From positions 74,457 through 138,456 of the forward strand of contig CAVUAU010000002.1 in the NCBI GenBank assembly GCA_963739625.1: a stretch of DNA of 64,000 nt, given 5' to 3'. Made by a program: the position numbers and the translations under genes. The stretch's first letter is position 1, and each line of letters begins with the position of its first letter. The notes under the pieces were generated by a model. That model did not search any database. It was not told where the DNA came from and was given only the letters and a program-made list of their open reading frames with translations. The DNA is from Salinimicrobium sp963739625. Lineage in GTDB: Bacteria > Bacteroidota > Bacteroidia > Flavobacteriales > Flavobacteriaceae. Shown here in pieces: positions 1-8,529 of the stretch.

Positions 1-2
1 CT

Positions 3-28
3 CACTGAACACTGAGCACTGAGCACTA
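3..28. repeat. Heptamer tandem repeat (CACTGAA/CACTGAG)
   Basis: Three and a half copies of a 7-bp unit, CACTGAA then CACTGAG twice then CACTA, sit just past the queA stop. The same heptamer family recurs at 28516-28547. It is a simple intergenic repeat with no coding role seen. Confidence 0.7.
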
Positions 29-31
29 TAA

Positions 32-1081
32 CTAGAGGATCAACATTGCGTCCCCGTAAGTGTAGAATTTATATTTTTCCTTCACTGCTTCTGCATAGGC
101 CTTTTTCATGAAGTCATGACCTGCAAAAGCCGAAACCATCATCAACAAGGTTGATTTTGGTGTATGGAAGTTGGTGATCATACAGTTAGCGATGCTAAAA
201 TCGTATGGAGGAAAGATGAACTTGTTCGTCCACCCTCCAAATTCGTTCAAAGTTCTGTTAGAGGACACTGAACTTTCCAAAGAGCGCATTACGGTAGTAC
301 CAACTGCACAAACTTTGCGTTTTTCAGAAATGGCTTTGTTGATGGTATCAACCGCAGGCTTTTCTATAAAAGCTTCCTCACTGTCCATCTTGTGCTTGGA
401 AAGATCTTCCACCTCAACCGGGCTAAAAGTTCCCAAACCAACGTGCAGGGTAACTTCAGCAAAGTCAATTCCTTTGATCTCAAGACGCTTCAACAGGTGC
501 TTTGAAAAGTGAAGTCCGGCAGTTGGGGCAGCAACGGCACCTTCTTCTTTTGCGTAAATAGTCTGGTAACGCTCTGAATCTTCGGGCTGCACATCTCTCT
601 TGATATACTTTGGAAGCGGAGTCTCACCAAGTTCTGTCAATTTATTTCTGAATTCTTCGTAAGAACCGTCATAAAGGAAACGAAGCGTTCTTCCGCGGGA
701 AGTAGTGTTATCGATAACTTCAGCCACCAAAGATTCGTCTTCCCCAAAATACAACTTGTTCCCAATCCTGATCTTCCTGGCAGGATCCACCAGCACATCC
801 CATAAACGGGTCTCGGCATTCAATTCCCTCAACAAAAACACTTCAATACGAGCACCGGTCTTTTCCTTGTTTCCGAAGAGACGGGCAGGAAAAACCTTGG
901 TGTTGTTCAATACCATCACGTCGTGCGGCTCAAAATAATCAATTAGATCCTTGAACTGCCTGTGCTCAATTGTTTGATCTTTCCTGTTCAAAACCATTAG
1001 ACGAGCTTCGTCACGGTGTTCTGAAGGATATTCGGCCAATAGTTCCGGCGGAAGATCAAAATTGAAGTGCGATAATTTCAT
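32..1081 (-). CDS. queA: S-adenosylmethionine:tRNA ribosyltransferase-isomerase
   Basis: QueA transfers and isomerises the ribosyl group of SAM onto 7-aminomethyl-7-deazaguanine in tRNA, giving epoxyqueuosine in the queuosine pathway; cytosolic. The 349-residue protein has the family N-terminus MKLSHFNFDLPPELLA, the block LNNTKVFPARLFG near residue 60, GAVAAPTAGLHFS near 180 and NFHTPKSTLLMMVSAFAG near 300. Length is normal for the family. The ATG at 1081 is chosen over an in-frame ATG 33 bases upstream because the extra 11 residues are not family-like. It is the last gene of the minus-strand run, about 130 bases after aroA. Confidence 0.95.
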   Translation of the reverse strand: MKLSHFNFDLPPELLAEYPSEHRDEARLMVLNRKDQTIEHRQFKDLIDYFEPHDVMVLNNTKVFPARLFGNKEKTGARIEVFLLRELNAETRLWDVLVDPARKIRIGNKLYFGEDESLVAEVIDNTTSRGRTLRFLYDGSYEEFRNKLTELGETPLPKYIKRDVQPEDSERYQTIYAKEEGAVAAPTAGLHFSKHLLKRLEIKGIDFAEVTLHVGLGTFSPVEVEDLSKHKMDSEEAFIEKPAVDTINKAISEKRKVCAVGTTVMRSLESSVSSNRTLNEFGGWTNKFIFPPYDFSIANCMITNFHTPKSTLLMMVSAFAGHDFMKKAYAEAVKEKYKFYTYGDAMLIL

Positions 1082-1212
1082 TCCCATATGTAAGATAGAT
1101 TTTAAAAGCTGCAAATATACAACCTGGAGATAGGGGTTGTCAAGTAAATGCAGGTTTATTTGATAAAACTGTTAGTAAGATCGGCAATTAGGCCTTGATT
1201 ATTGGAAAAATT

Positions 1213-2445
1213 TCAGTCTTTCTGAAGATTTTTTACAGAAAATCCGACTTTTTCGAGCTCTTCCCAATATCCCGGAAAGGATTTAGTGACCACCTCAGCC
1301 TCTTTTATCTTCAGCGGAATTTTCACTGCCAGAGGCGCAAAAGCCAGGGCCATCCTATGGTCATTATAAGTCTCAATTTCTATTCCAGATTTAAGATCTT
1401 CTGAAGGAGAAAATTCCAGAGTATCATCAGAGATCGCTACACTGCCGCCAAACTTTTCCATCTCATTCTTGAGTGCCTGCAACCTATCGGTTTCCTTGAT
1501 GCGCAGCGTGTGCAGGCCGGTAAGCTTACAAGGAATACCCAGGCCAAGGCAGGTCACAGCAATGGTTTGTGCAAGATCTGGCGAGCCGGCAAGATCGAGC
1601 TCCAAAAATGACATTTTTGAAACCTCTTCTTTTTGAAGCCGGACCTTATCTTCCAAAAAGGTGGTTTTCACCCCTAATTTTCTGTAGATCTCGGCCACAG
1701 ATCTGTCGCCCTGCAGGCTGTCTTCCCTGTAGCTGCTCAATTCAAATTCGGCTTTTTCACTTAGGGCAACAATGCTGTAAAAATAGGAAGCCGAACTCCA
1801 GTCTGATTCGACAGCGAGTTCTGCTGAAGGCACTTCTGCAACAGGAGGGATTTCAATAATATTATTTTGGAATTGGCCTTGAATTCCGCAGCGCTCCAGC
1901 AACTTCAGGGTCATCAAAATATAAGGCACTGAGGTTGCCTTTCCCTGCAGATTGATCTTTAGTCCGTTTGGCAGCGAAGGCGCGATGAGCATCAAAGCCG
2001 AAATATACTGGCTGCTGATGTTCGCCTGCACGCTCACCTCCTGCTGCGTGAATTTCTTTCCCTCAATTCTTAAAGGAGGATAACCTTCATTTTTGAGGTA
2101 ACTAATGTCTGCGCCCAACGCTCCAAGCGCCTCTACAAGAACTTCCACAGGCCGCTCCTGCATTCGGCTGCTGCCCGTAAGTACCACTCTCCTGCCCTCT
2201 CTAGGGGCAAAATAGGCGGTTAGAAAGCGCATTGCGGTACCCGCGTGATGTATATCTATTACTTCCTCGGTTGAAGAAAGGGCTTTTTGCAGCACCTGTG
2301 TGTCGTCGCTGTTAGAAAGGTTTGTGATCTTTATCTGCGGAAAAAGCGCTTGCAGGATAAGCAGCCGGTTCGATTCACTTTTTGAGCCGGTAATACGAAT
2401 GTCACCCGAAACTGTTCCGGAGTCTTTAGAAATGAATAACTCCAT
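1213..2445 (-). CDS. aroA: 3-phosphoshikimate 1-carboxyvinyltransferase (EPSP synthase)
   Basis: Catalyses the sixth shikimate step, joining shikimate-3-phosphate and PEP; cytosolic. 410 residues, slightly short of the usual ~430. Visible motifs are SKSESNR near residue 21 for substrate binding, GTAMRFLTAYFA, the block GSSRMQERPV, ESDWSSASY, LRIKETDRL and NDHRMALAFAPLA. The start at 2445 is favoured because its ATG overlaps the stop of the upstream small membrane gene as TAATG, indicating translational coupling. A longer in-frame extension to 2550 runs through that upstream gene and is rejected. Confidence 0.94.
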   Translation of the reverse strand: MELFISKDSGTVSGDIRITGSKSESNRLLILQALFPQIKITNLSNSDDTQVLQKALSSTEEVIDIHHAGTAMRFLTAYFAPREGRRVVLTGSSRMQERPVEVLVEALGALGADISYLKNEGYPPLRIEGKKFTQQEVSVQANISSQYISALMLIAPSLPNGLKINLQGKATSVPYILMTLKLLERCGIQGQFQNNIIEIPPVAEVPSAELAVESDWSSASYFYSIVALSEKAEFELSSYREDSLQGDRSVAEIYRKLGVKTTFLEDKVRLQKEEVSKMSFLELDLAGSPDLAQTIAVTCLGLGIPCKLTGLHTLRIKETDRLQALKNEMEKFGGSVAISDDTLEFSPSEDLKSGIEIETYNDHRMALAFAPLAVKIPLKIKEAEVVTKSFPGYWEELEKVGFSVKNLQKD

Positions 2446-2705
2446 TAGCGTTTTTGAAATTCTTTTCGACGGCTGGTCATATAGATGGCGTAGACCACGC
2501 TGATAACAAATTTGATGAGGAAGTAGTTTACCCACTTCCCATCTGCCCATTCGTCCTCATAGATCTTAGCAAAGTCCCCCGAAATAATAGCCTGAAAATG
2601 TGAGATGATGAGTGTCATTCCCACAAAGATCACGAAGAAAATAAGGGCGAGTTGCAAGACCTTCACCCAAAAGTCCGGACTTTTAAAATTCTCAAAAATA
2701 CGCAT
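2445..2705 (-). CDS. Small two-helix membrane protein, unknown function
   Basis: 86 residues with two hydrophobic segments, about residues 15-35 (LQLALIFFVIFVGMTLIIS) and 60-77 (VNYFLIKFVISVVYAIYM), separated by a charged loop, so probably an inner-membrane protein with a Lys/Arg-rich tail. It is coupled at both ends: its ATG overlaps the MazG-like stop (TAATG) and its own stop overlaps the aroA ATG in the same way. The tight packing argues that it is a real gene co-transcribed with aroA. I do not recognise a function. Confidence 0.75.
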   Translation of the reverse strand: MRIFENFKSPDFWVKVLQLALIFFVIFVGMTLIISHFQAIISGDFAKIYEDEWADGKWVNYFLIKFVISVVYAIYMTSRRKEFQKR

Positions 2706-3031
2706 TATTGAAGCTTTTCGTTGTTCTTGTGCCTGTCTTTATCTCTCCTGGTCTTAAGATCAAGTTTTTTATCAAAAGCCTTTTGAAGGTCAATGCCCGT
2801 TTGGTTGGCAAGGCAAAGTACTACAAATACCACATCTGCCAGCTCCTCTCCCAAATCTTTGGTTTTATCGCTTTCCTTTTCGCTTTGTTCACCGTAGCGG
2901 CGGGCAATAATGCGAGCGACTTCCCCTACCTCTTCGGTAAGTTGGGCCATGTTTGTCAATTCATTGAAATAACGCACCCCGTGTTCATTGATCCATTCAT
3001 CAACGGCTTTTTGTGCATGCTGTAGATCCAT
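2705..3031 (-). CDS. MazG-like nucleotide pyrophosphohydrolase
   Basis: 108-residue all-alpha NTP pyrophosphohydrolase of the MazG superfamily, which hydrolyses (d)NTPs to NMP and PPi as house-cleaning. The metal-binding pattern is visible as EEVGEVARIIARR near residues 33-45 and LGEELADVVFVV near 60-71, with the acidic residues spaced as expected. It is a single-domain protein, much shorter than two-domain E. coli MazG. It sits 3 bases after a DUF3857 remnant and is coupled to the next gene by a TAATG overlap. The substrate cannot be read from sequence. Confidence 0.88.
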   Translation of the reverse strand: MDLQHAQKAVDEWINEHGVRYFNELTNMAQLTEEVGEVARIIARRYGEQSEKESDKTKDLGEELADVVFVVLCLANQTGIDLQKAFDKKLDLKTRRDKDRHKNNEKLQ

Positions 3032-3034
3032 AAG

Positions 3035-3271
3035 TTATGTTTTTAGCAGGACTATGGCTTCTGCCTGCTTCTTCAGCATGTTAGCAAAAAAAGCTTTTAA
3101 AGCAGCATACTCCTGTGGTGGATAGACAGTGGTGTTTAGATCAAAACTAGATTCAATCCTTATCATGTTCCTGTCCTGTACTGCGACAAATTTATAAGTT
3201 CCCGCGCCATTGTTCAAATCATATGCAATACTTTCGGGAAGAAATTCAACTTTATATCCTTCAGGGATCAT
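3035..3271 (-). pseudogene. C-terminal remnant of a third DUF3857 protein
   Basis: 78 residues that closely resemble the last ~78 residues of the neighbouring DUF3857 protein at 3436-5403: both share GYKVE.LPES, the GTYKFV block and the ending KQ.EAIVL. Just upstream the frame reads RINKL then a stop, resembling SLNKK in the intact copy with a few residues lost. No DUF3857 or transglutaminase part remains. Most likely a partial duplication or decayed paralogue. Bases 3272-3435 hold no other recognisable gene, only a 40-codon ORF (3312-3434) that I do not call. Confidence 0.65.
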
Positions 3272-3435
3272 TTATAATTTATTGATACGCTCTTGCACCT
3301 CTGTACAGCGATCATATCAGGACGAGCAGGAAAAATAAGCTCTTTAAATATCTTTGATTCCGCCGAACCCAATCTTTCTGAAAAGATTTTTCTCCTGCCG
3401 GTTGATCTTCCAAAGATACTTTTGCTGTCTCCATG

Positions 3436-5403
3436 TTAGATTTTTGAAAGGACTATGGCTTCTGTTTGCTTTTCCACCATTCGCCCAAAGAAATTTTTGA
3501 GAGAAGGATAATCTGTGGAGGTGTAAACGGTTTTTGAAAGGCTAAATTCAGATTCAAGCCTCAGGAAATTTCCATTCTGCGTGACCACAAATTTGTATGT
3601 GCCTGAGCCGTTTTTGAAATCATAAACTACACTCTCTGGCAAAGATTCCACTTTGTAGCCTTGGGGCAGCATTAAGTTTACCGTCTTTTTATTGAGAGAA
3701 GGATAATCAAAGAAGACAGGAATGGTACGGTGATCTGCTTTAAAAGGATTTTCTCCCCTTGCAAGAAACAGCATAGGTTTAAGATATATCTTGTCATTTA
3801 TCTTCTCTACTCCGTTCTTAAGTTCAAATTCAAAAGTTTCGGTAATCTCATTCCCCAGTTGCTCCTCGTTTTCCTTAGCTACATTGCTAATGATGATATT
3901 GCCTTTATCTTCCTCCAGCTTGCGCAGAAAATCTTCGGCTGCCATTTTCGAATAGTCATCCCTAAATGATTTAGCATACAACCCATTCAGTGAGCGAATA
4001 GATTTTCCCTTGAGGACCAGATTGTTGTCAAACTTGTAGTTAATTGTTTTATGATCTTCAGAAACATATGTCGGCATAAGGCTGAGCCAGGTGGAATTAC
4101 CGTCTTCCTGAATGATCCTTCCCTGCCAGTTTCGCGCTCTTGCAGGAAGCTCTCCGGGCCCGGAATTCTTTTCGGTCGCATCGAGCAATACAAAATTGTT
4201 GTTTGGCAATTTCACGGCCGAGATTACATAATTAAATCCTTCTCGAGTGGGAAATGTCGGAATTCCATTATCCCTGGTGCTCAGCAATACAGGATAGGCT
4301 CTTAACCCTGCAGTTTTTAACATGGCCGTGAGCAGTAAATTAATATCGGCCACATTCCCGGCGCCCTCTTTCCACGCCGTTTTCACTCCTTTTTGAGCAG
4401 TAAGACCTCGAACTTCATTCCATTTTACCTTTTGCTTAACGAGATCATAAACAACTTTAAGCTTTTCTTCCGGCGTTGTGGTGCCTACCAAGACTTTTCG
4501 CAGGTCTTCTTCAAAAAAATCCCGGCCAAGTTCTTTAGAATATCCATCATTGTTGTAAATGTTTTTCACAACATTTTCCCAGGTGGCTGTATAGTTTTCT
4601 ACTGCTGAATTGGGAAGATTGGTATACTGCAGCTCCCATTTTAGGTATGCCAAATAATTGTGCAGGTAATCTACATATGGTTCATTCTTTAAACCCGGTA
4701 TATTATCGGCGTTGATTGAATAAATATTCTCCAGGTAAGATAACCTGGAGCCGCCAAATGCTTTGCTTACATTAACCTGCTTTTCCTCAACATCCAGCAG
4801 TACAGGAGACCTGAGGTTAATATGTTTTTTAAATACAAGAAACTCCGGAATTCGCACACTCGCCTCAAGGTGGTTAATGGGAATGGCGTATTGCAAAGGA
4901 AGCATGTCTATGTTTAACAAGAACGGAGATTCAATTCTGTACCTGATTTCGATAACACTCCCCTCCTTAACTGCCGGCATTGTGAATTTGGTAAGCTCCT
5001 GATGATCATTTACTTCCTCTTCAAAAATACCACCTTTAGAAAGTTTTTCCTTCACCAGTTTTCCATCCACAAGATTATAGGTATAACCTTTAAGACTGGT
5101 TATTTTTTCTTTGGTGGTCCCATCTCTGTAGATAGGAATTTCTTTTGTAGCCCGCTCAAATCCTTCTTTATTGTAGATCTTTATTCGTTCATGAATATCT
5201 GTGGTCAGAGCAAAACCTGAATTTTCTATAACTTGATAAGACACCTTATGTTCTCTAAAAAGAACTGCAGCATTGGCATCATCGTCAAGGGGGTGGGCCT
5301 GTTGAAGAACCTCTTGTTTTGAGACATGACCGAATTTGAAATCCTGAGCGTTAATTTGCAGGTTGATAAAAAGCAAACAGCAAGTGTAAAAAAGAGTTTT
5401 CAT
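3436..5403 (-). CDS. DUF3857 / transglutaminase-like periplasmic protein, probably catalytically inactive
   Basis: 655 residues starting with a signal peptide (MKTLFYTCCLLFINLQINAQ), then a DUF3857 region, a transglutaminase-like fold around residues 280-380 and a C-terminal beta region. At the position where transglutaminase-like enzymes carry the nucleophilic Cys, this protein reads EGAGNVADINLLL, with no Cys, so activity is unlikely. An upstream in-frame start at 5433 would add residues before the signal peptide and overlap the previous gene, so ATG 5403 is preferred. It lies 10 bases after its paralogue. The pair is common in Bacteroidota; function is unknown, perhaps envelope scaffolding. 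Confidence 0.85.
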   Translation of the reverse strand: MKTLFYTCCLLFINLQINAQDFKFGHVSKQEVLQQAHPLDDDANAAVLFREHKVSYQVIENSGFALTTDIHERIKIYNKEGFERATKEIPIYRDGTTKEKITSLKGYTYNLVDGKLVKEKLSKGGIFEEEVNDHQELTKFTMPAVKEGSVIEIRYRIESPFLLNIDMLPLQYAIPINHLEASVRIPEFLVFKKHINLRSPVLLDVEEKQVNVSKAFGGSRLSYLENIYSINADNIPGLKNEPYVDYLHNYLAYLKWELQYTNLPNSAVENYTATWENVVKNIYNNDGYSKELGRDFFEEDLRKVLVGTTTPEEKLKVVYDLVKQKVKWNEVRGLTAQKGVKTAWKEGAGNVADINLLLTAMLKTAGLRAYPVLLSTRDNGIPTFPTREGFNYVISAVKLPNNNFVLLDATEKNSGPGELPARARNWQGRIIQEDGNSTWLSLMPTYVSEDHKTINYKFDNNLVLKGKSIRSLNGLYAKSFRDDYSKMAAEDFLRKLEEDKGNIIISNVAKENEEQLGNEITETFEFELKNGVEKINDKIYLKPMLFLARGENPFKADHRTIPVFFDYPSLNKKTVNLMLPQGYKVESLPESVVYDFKNGSGTYKFVVTQNGNFLRLESEFSLSKTVYTSTDYPSLKNFFGRMVEKQTEAIVLSKI

Positions 5404-5413
5404 GGATGGTTGA

Positions 5414-7330
5414 TTAAGGATTAGCGGCAACAATAACTGCCTTAAGATTACTGTAGGTCTCTATGGAATTCATGAATTCCCTGAACTTAGAATACTCCTC
5501 AGCCGGCCAACTGCCTTCATTGATGACATACGCCCGCTCGGCTACCAATATTTTTTTGCCTTCTTTTTGGGTTTCCATAACATCAAAGCTGAAGGAACCG
5601 TAAGCATTTTCAACTTTGACATTTTCTGGCAGTGCTTCCAGTTCATATCCCTGCGGAAGTTCGAGTTCAACATGATCTTTAAAACTAAGTCCACGATTGA
5701 TCTCAAGAGGCTTTTTTCGTTTTACGCTCCTGGGAAGATCATAGGTGTTCACCTGAAAGAAGTTCAATGGAAGCAGCAATCTCTGTCCAGCCCTTGAAGC
5801 AAAACCTTCCCCCGATAGCGCAAAACTCTCTTTAAATTCCTGCTTTTCCCTGTCGTTGTTAAACTGTATGTTTTCGATGTTCAGGTTGCGCAAATGGCTA
5901 AGCATACTTTTGTAATACACCTGTTGATCTTGGGACGTGGCGGTTGAAATTCCGTAGATATTTCCATAAGGAACGCCGTAGCTGCGTCGTTCTACAGCCG
6001 CCGAAAAACTGCCGTCTTTATTCAATACGACCCTGCTGCTGGTTTCTCTAAGATTCTCTGAAGCCGAATAACTTTTAGTCTTAACAATCTCCCCACCTTC
6101 AGGTTTCACCAGCAGCACGTTTCTATTGTCGGTAAAATCTCCCAGGTAGTTGAATGGCAGAGTTTGACTGGTACATTCCAGCCAGACGTCCTCCCCTTCC
6201 TGCGGCAGATTTAGGATCACATGGTTCCCCTTCATTGAAGAAAAATCTGCGTCAAGGCTTTCCTGTTCCTCTCCCGCAATAACCACGGCGTAATAAGAAG
6301 GAATATTTTGTGAGTCTAATAAAGCTTTAGTGTAGTTCGTCAATCCTTTGCAGTCGCCGTATTTAAGCTGGTCAACTTCTGAAGCCTCTGCAGGAGACCA
6401 GCCTCCAATTCCCAGTTGCACACTAATATACCTCGAGTTATTTTGAACGTAATCATAGATGATTTTGGCTTTCTCAAGATCTGAATTTGCGCCGGCAGTA
6501 AGCATCTTTATTTTGGCTACAGTAGCTTCGGAAAGTTCATTCCTGCCTTTTAGCAGGTTCTCATATTGCCATTTCCCCAGTTCCTCCCAGGTCGTACTAC
6601 TGCCTTTCACGCCCACCAGACTGAAGTCGTTCAATGCTACCTGTACACCCGGAACGGACTCTTCCAGCGACGGGCTCAATTTTTCATATTCCTCTGCGGG
6701 GAAATTTTTAAGCATATACACCGGCTCAAGAGCTGTTCCTTCCTTGCTGATATTTGCCCCTTCAAAATTGCTCTCCTTTATTCTTAAAGCGATTCCCGCA
6801 GGATTTTTAATGGAAAAGGTCGCACTTTCCACACTTAAATGATAATCGACCACCGGATTCCAGCTGTCGAGAAAGATGGTATTCTCCTTCTCCACCATAC
6901 TTTCGTAAACAATGGTGTAAGGATACGATCCCGGAGTATAACTAAAGTAGCTCAACCTGTTGTCGTCATAGAGGGTTCCGGCATCGACGAGACTTCGGTC
7001 GTGAAAATCCCTTTTTTTCACAACCCTGACCTCATTTCCAAGTTGGTCATAAACGACTGCCCGTTGGTTGTTAATTTTGCGGTTTTTATCGTAGGAGTTT
7101 CCAACAAAGGCATAGCGATCACCCTTCTCATTAAGCACGGTGATCGTTGTTTTGGTGTGTATGTATACCTTATCTACTGCGGCAATTTCAATTTCTATAA
7201 TCTTTTCCCGTACTACCGCATTTGCATTTTCGGTTAGAAGTGAATCAATGGAAAAACCGGATAAGTTGAAATCCTGTGCCGAAAGCCCTACAGAACAGCA
7301 CAGGGCAAAAATGAAAAAGATCTTTTGCAT
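5414..7330 (-). CDS. DUF3857 / transglutaminase domain-containing periplasmic protein
   Basis: 638 residues with a Sec signal peptide ending at about residue 19 (VGLSAQ), a DUF3857 region, then a transglutaminase core. Unlike the downstream paralogue it keeps catalytic-type residues: Cys327 in YGDCKGLT and His370 in GNHVILNLP. The third triad position is probably the acidic residue in WLECT. Likely exported to the periplasm. It is the first gene of the pair and ends 10 bases before the next start, so the two are co-transcribed. Substrate and physiological role are not known to me. Confidence 0.87.
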   Translation of the reverse strand: MQKIFFIFALCCSVGLSAQDFNLSGFSIDSLLTENANAVVREKIIEIEIAAVDKVYIHTKTTITVLNEKGDRYAFVGNSYDKNRKINNQRAVVYDQLGNEVRVVKKRDFHDRSLVDAGTLYDDNRLSYFSYTPGSYPYTIVYESMVEKENTIFLDSWNPVVDYHLSVESATFSIKNPAGIALRIKESNFEGANISKEGTALEPVYMLKNFPAEEYEKLSPSLEESVPGVQVALNDFSLVGVKGSSTTWEELGKWQYENLLKGRNELSEATVAKIKMLTAGANSDLEKAKIIYDYVQNNSRYISVQLGIGGWSPAEASEVDQLKYGDCKGLTNYTKALLDSQNIPSYYAVVIAGEEQESLDADFSSMKGNHVILNLPQEGEDVWLECTSQTLPFNYLGDFTDNRNVLLVKPEGGEIVKTKSYSASENLRETSSRVVLNKDGSFSAAVERRSYGVPYGNIYGISTATSQDQQVYYKSMLSHLRNLNIENIQFNNDREKQEFKESFALSGEGFASRAGQRLLLPLNFFQVNTYDLPRSVKRKKPLEINRGLSFKDHVELELPQGYELEALPENVKVENAYGSFSFDVMETQKEGKKILVAERAYVINEGSWPAEEYSKFREFMNSIETYSNLKAVIVAANP

Positions 7331-7412
7331 TTTATAAGAAAGATGGTTAACGAAAGCAATGTAGTAAAAAATTAACCTTTTTTAACATCTTTCTTTTGAA
7401 TTATATAATTAC

Positions 7413-7441
7413 CCCTGACAGGGTTTGAAACCCTGTCAGGG
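7413..7441. repeat. REP-type palindrome (downstream flank of RAYT)
   Basis: Perfect inverted repeat: arm CCCTGACAGGGTTT, a single central G, then the exact complement. It lies 14 bases beyond the stop of the RAYT gene, and a near-identical palindrome (8030-8060) lies on the other side. Confidence 0.85.
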
Positions 7442-7454
7442 TTACTAAACATTC

Positions 7455-8003
7455 TTAGGTAGACTTATGACATGCCCGGAAATTTTCTAAATCTCCAAAT
7501 AAATCGATCACCTGTTGCCGATTTAAATTTGCAGGGTTCGAAGAAACAATGGAATGATAAGAAGACCAGGAGTAATCTTCAACGTTTTTTACAACATTAT
7601 GAGTAACAGGATTTTTATGAATGTAAAGAATGAGCTGTTTTAAATATTTTTCCGAGTCTATTCTTTTCCTTTCAAAAGGCCGCTCAAATAAACTTCCTGT
7701 TCTCCCGTACTTCTTGTTTATTGCTTGTGCGTACGAATTAAAAAAGTGAGATAGCTGTCTGGAAGGGTCTTTTACCGTTATATCATTCTCTAAAAGCTCC
7801 TCTTTTTCCTTAAAGTAAATCAGGAAATGGAAATGATTTCTCATGAGACACCAAGCTACGAGGTTGGAAATAGGATCTAAATACTTTTCATATAACCGAA
7901 GAAAGTAATGATAATTTTCGATCTCAAAAAATAGGGTACCTCCATTATTACCCCTGTTGTAGATATGGTAGTAATTTCCCGGTTCTAACTTTTCAGTTTG
8001 CAT
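7455..8003 (-). CDS. REP-associated tyrosine transposase (RAYT, Y1/HUH family)
   Basis: 182-residue Y1 transposase of the IS200-like superfamily in its single-copy domesticated RAYT form. The HUH metal-binding pair is His57-Phe-His59 in RNHFHFLIY. The characteristic helix with YIHKNPV follows near residue 127, and the N-terminus GNYYHIYNRGNN is typical. The gene is bracketed by matching palindromes at 7413-7441 and 8030-8060, its presumed substrates. RAYTs cut single-stranded REP hairpins and spread them around the genome. It sits between dtd and the DUF3857 genes, apparently inserted into an otherwise continuous minus-strand run. Confidence 0.9.
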   Translation of the reverse strand: MQTEKLEPGNYYHIYNRGNNGGTLFFEIENYHYFLRLYEKYLDPISNLVAWCLMRNHFHFLIYFKEKEELLENDITVKDPSRQLSHFFNSYAQAINKKYGRTGSLFERPFERKRIDSEKYLKQLILYIHKNPVTHNVVKNVEDYSWSSYHSIVSSNPANLNRQQVIDLFGDLENFRACHKST

Positions 8004-8029
8004 AAAGAAAACTACGAAAAAATTAAAGA

Positions 8030-8060
8030 CCCCTTACAGGGTTTGGAACCCTGTAAGGGG
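8030..8060. repeat. REP-type palindrome (upstream flank of RAYT)
   Basis: Inverted repeat with arm CCCCTTACAGGGTTT and central G; the partner arm differs at one position, giving a G.U pair. The core CAGGGTTT/AACCCTG is shared with 7413-7441, while the outer bases covary (TGA/TCA versus TTA/TAA), so the stem is kept. Confidence 0.85.
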
Positions 8061-8072
8061 TGGATAATTCTA

Positions 8073-8529
8073 CTACATGTCCCGGTTCTTCGAATCTACT
8101 ATGATCGTAACAGGCCCGTCATTTAGAAGTTGGACTTTCATGTCTGCCCCAAATTCGCCGGTGCCAACGGGTTTTCCTAATTCCTTTTCCAGACGGTCAA
8201 CAAATCTCTCGTAGAGCGGGATAGAAACTTCGGGTTTTGCAGCCTTTATGTAGCTGGGTCTATTGCCTTTTTTCGTATTGGCGTGCAGGGTAAACTGGCT
8301 TACCACAATTGCGTCTCCGTCAACATCCAGTAAAGAATCATTCATCACTCCTGCTGCATCATTGAAGATGCGCATTTTTGCTATTTTTCCGCAGAGCCAG
8401 GAAATATCTTCATCAGTATCTTCAGCCTCTATCCCCAGCAGGATGAGCAAACCTCTTCCAATTTCGGCTTTTTTCAAACCTTCTATGGTCACCGATGCTT
8501 CTGAAACCCGTTGTAGATACTACTCTCAT
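8073..8529 (-). CDS. dtd: D-aminoacyl-tRNA deacylase, apparent 5' frameshift
   Basis: Dtd removes D-amino acids mischarged on tRNA. The body is clearly Dtd: VTIEGLKKAEIGRGLLILLGI, SQFTLHANTKKGNRPSY and the C-terminal NDGPVTIIVDSK. The usual N-terminus MRVVLQRVSEAS is present but split. ATG at 8529 gives MRVV, then one extra base at 8517 shifts the frame before LQRVSEASVTIEG. Removing it gives 151 residues, the normal length. The ATG overlaps the rsgA stop as ATGA, supporting this start and coupling. Without the repair only a GTG-initiated 139-residue protein could be made. Confidence 0.88.

Noticed and set aside
3312..3434. 40-codon ORF on the minus strand between DUF3857 gene and its remnant
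   Set aside because: Hydrophobic end and decent start, but no conservation visible and likely part of the decayed region.
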